In this document: positions 6,380-7,493 of the stretch, in pieces | How positions within the stretch are numbered: the first letter of the stretch is position 1 | How the letters are laid out: every line of letters starts with the position of its first letter | Assembly: GCA_030627475.1 (NCBI GenBank) | Contig: DAOURZ010000058.1 | Span: 1-7,493 of the forward strand | Direction: 5' to 3' | DNA from: Deltaproteobacteria bacterium | Lineage (GTDB): Bacteria > Desulfobacterota > Desulfobacteria > Desulfobacterales > ETH-SRB1 | DNA length: 7,493 bases | Translations under genes and position numbers: made by a program | Notes under the pieces: generated by a model | Databases searched by the model: none | The model's input: only the letters and a program-made list of their open reading frames with translations | What the model was told of the DNA's origin: nothing

Positions 6380-7339
6380 TCATTCCCATATTTCTGAACT
6401 AATTATTTCTAGAGTTTCTTTTGCATTCGCTTCCAAAAGCGAAATGGATTCACATGCACTCAAAAGTCTTTGGCTCTTTTCAATAATTTTCTGTTGCATT
6501 TTGATACTGCCTAAAAAGGGAACCTGAAAATTTTCCATGTACTTCTGAGAAACTTTTACCATCGAGGGTGAAGCCCCAAGTGAAACATTGCCAAAATATT
6601 GCCTGCCAAAGGTGCTGTTAAATAACACGACAGCATATTGTGGCAATATAAGTTCTATGTCAAATTCAACCCTTGTTAGAAGATCGGGAAATACAATATT
6701 TTCATTAACTTTTGAAGCAATACCTGCAAGAGCAACTAATTCGGGAGTGTTCCCTCTACTGTAAAAAAAATCTTTCTCTTTAACAAAGAAGCAATCTATA
6801 TCATTGCGACTAAGATCCGTCCATTTTCGTGCTGTTAAATCAATAGTTCCATTTTGCAAGCAAGCAAGAGAAAGGACTGGTGTTGGCCCACCGTTACAAC
6901 GTGGAGACCACCCATTTTTTGTAGACAAAACAGCCTTGCCAAGAGGGGCAGTATCGGCATTAAATAATTCAGGAATATGCAAATTGAAATTAGTGGAGAT
7001 GGTTTCACAAGCTTTAAAAACATTCTTGAGGGAAGTTAATTGAGTAACAATCTCGCGCTGTTTGCCTATCTCCGGTAAAGGTATTTCGAGCTGTAGCACA
7101 AAGTCTGCGCCTTGTTCTGTCTTAATTCCATTATTTTTTTGTCTTATAATTTTGTTTAAAAATTCTTTGCTACGTAAAATATAAACGAGATATTCAGGAA
7201 GAACTTCACTCTGGTCTATTTCGTATATTTGATAATGTGTCGAGCAAACAAGATGCCTGTCTGCCAAGGCAACAGCCCCTTGGTGAAAATTAATTTTTGA
7301 AGTTACTAAATCATCTGGCGAGGCAGAATATAAATCCAT
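6380..7339 (-). CDS. hsdS: Type I restriction-modification specificity subunit (HsdS), 5' end probably missing
   Basis: HsdS chooses the DNA target of a type I restriction-modification complex by holding HsdM and HsdR on a bipartite recognition site. The 319-residue frame shows the family's two-fold layout. The rest of a first target-recognition domain contains D-LVTSKINFHQGAVAL (about 10-25) and LPEYLVYILRS (47-57). A spacer with IPLPEIGKQREIV (86-98) leads into a helical conserved region (about 95-120). A second domain starts near PLGKAV (132-137), contains FYSRGNTPEL (192-201) and LPQYAVVLFNS (232-242), and ends with a helix (about 280-315). The start is doubtful. ATG 7339 is the only usable start, but the gDLvxSkI...GA motif normally lies 60 or more residues into this domain, and the frame stays open with protein-like sequence up to a TGA at 7469-7471. 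The gene may be truncated or carry a nonsense mutation. It ends 4 bases before hsdR, so the two are co-transcribed. Family call is firm; the 5' end is not. Confidence 0.88.
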   Translation of the reverse strand: MDLYSASPDDLVTSKINFHQGAVALADRHLVCSTHYQIYEIDQSEVLPEYLVYILRSKEFLNKIIRQKNNGIKTEQGADFVLQLEIPLPEIGKQREIVTQLTSLKNVFKACETISTNFNLHIPELFNADTAPLGKAVLSTKNGWSPRCNGGPTPVLSLACLQNGTIDLTARKWTDLSRNDIDCFFVKEKDFFYSRGNTPELVALAGIASKVNENIVFPDLLTRVEFDIELILPQYAVVLFNSTFGRQYFGNVSLGASPSMVKVSQKYMENFQVPFLGSIKMQQKIIEKSQRLLSACESISLLEANAKETLEIISSEIWE

Positions 7340-7468
7340 TCCTGTTTTACGTTCTATTCGATAATGAATTACTCCGTCAGCAAACGATATTTTTTTAACA
7401 ATATCTGTTTTGTTATCGTATTCATCCTTTTTTATTCTAACAGTGAAAACCTTGCCCTCAGGGCAAGG
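7340..7468 (-). other. Open in-frame 5' extension of hsdS without a start codon
   Basis: The 43 codons directly upstream of the hsdS ATG are open and in the same frame. They encode a plausible type I specificity-domain segment, including KVFTVRIKK and ADGVIHYRIERKTG. This resembles the (v)TVRL...vvlR... part that precedes the LvxSkI..GA motif in HsdS first target-recognition domains. No ATG, GTG or TTG lies in frame between the TGA at 7469-7471 and 7339. Beyond the TGA the same frame continues to the window edge as DGKAAEL. Either the TGA is a nonsense mutation (or assembly error) in a longer hsdS, or DGKAAEL is the end of the preceding gene and hsdS has lost its head. Confidence 0.6.
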
Positions 7469-7469
7469 T
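7449..7469 (-). terminator. Perfect 10-bp palindrome followed by TTTT: terminator-like hairpin
   Basis: Arms ACCTTGCCCT and AGGGCAAGGT are perfectly complementary around a single central base (+ strand 7449-7458 and 7460-7469, centre 7459). On the minus strand the stem is followed at once by TTTTC. A real RNA hairpin would open a few central pairs to form the loop. The short T run is weak for an intrinsic terminator. The hairpin begins at the TGA (7469-7471) and is translated as PCPEGK in the hsdS frame, so it may be chance coding sequence or a small insertion. Confidence 0.35.
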
Positions 7470-7493
7470 CAGAGTTCAGCGGCTTTGCCATCT

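Noticed and set aside
6835..7043. Short open frames on both strands within hsdS
   Set aside because: They are alternative-frame shadows of the conserved HsdS coding sequence.
7449..7471. UGA plus hairpin as a selenocysteine (bacterial SECIS) site
   Set aside because: The stem starts at the UGA and has an almost loop-free tip, unlike bacterial SECIS hairpins, and HsdS proteins are not known selenoproteins.

Overview
The window is a stretch of a bacterial defence island in AT-rich DNA (roughly 37% GC by eye). Every supportable gene lies on the minus strand, so the gene order reads from the right edge to the left. The organism cannot be named from the sequence. Shine-Dalgarno sites, gene types and base composition fit a bacterium; a Desulfobacterota-like host is only a guess.

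Right part (7493 to 3988): type I restriction-modification genes. A specificity subunit (hsdS) with two target-recognition half-domains is followed 4 bases later by a complete 795-residue motor/nuclease subunit (hsdR). The modification subunit hsdM is not in the window and is presumably upstream or elsewhere. The hsdS 5' end looks damaged: the coding frame continues upstream of the only available start codon to an in-frame TGA beside a near-perfect palindrome.

Middle (3987 to 1193): about 200 bases without a gene, with a weak terminator-like hairpin and a weak promoter candidate. Then comes a tight two-gene operon: a D12-class (Dam-like) adenine-N6 DNA methyltransferase and, 17 bases later with a strong ribosome binding site, an ABC/OLD-type ATPase whose C-terminal half carries TOPRIM-like acidic motifs. 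Together these look like a compact methylation-guarded nuclease defence module. This pair is the best candidate in the window for an uncharacterised system.

Between 1192 and 910 there is no gene, but there are two structured elements. One is a type I-C CRISPR-repeat-like sequence standing almost alone. The other is a 60-base imperfect palindrome whose left end supplies a possible -35 box for the next gene.

Left part (909 to 1): the remains of a CBASS-like (SMODS/SLATT) pair. A two-transmembrane SLATT effector has lost its normal C-terminal frame by a -1 frameshift, just downstream of an A8 slippery run. A CD-NTase/SMODS nucleotidyltransferase stops right after its first catalytic motif (GS...DLD) and runs into AT-rich non-coding sequence. 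This third module appears to be decaying or rearranged, while hsdR, the methyltransferase and the ATPase look intact.
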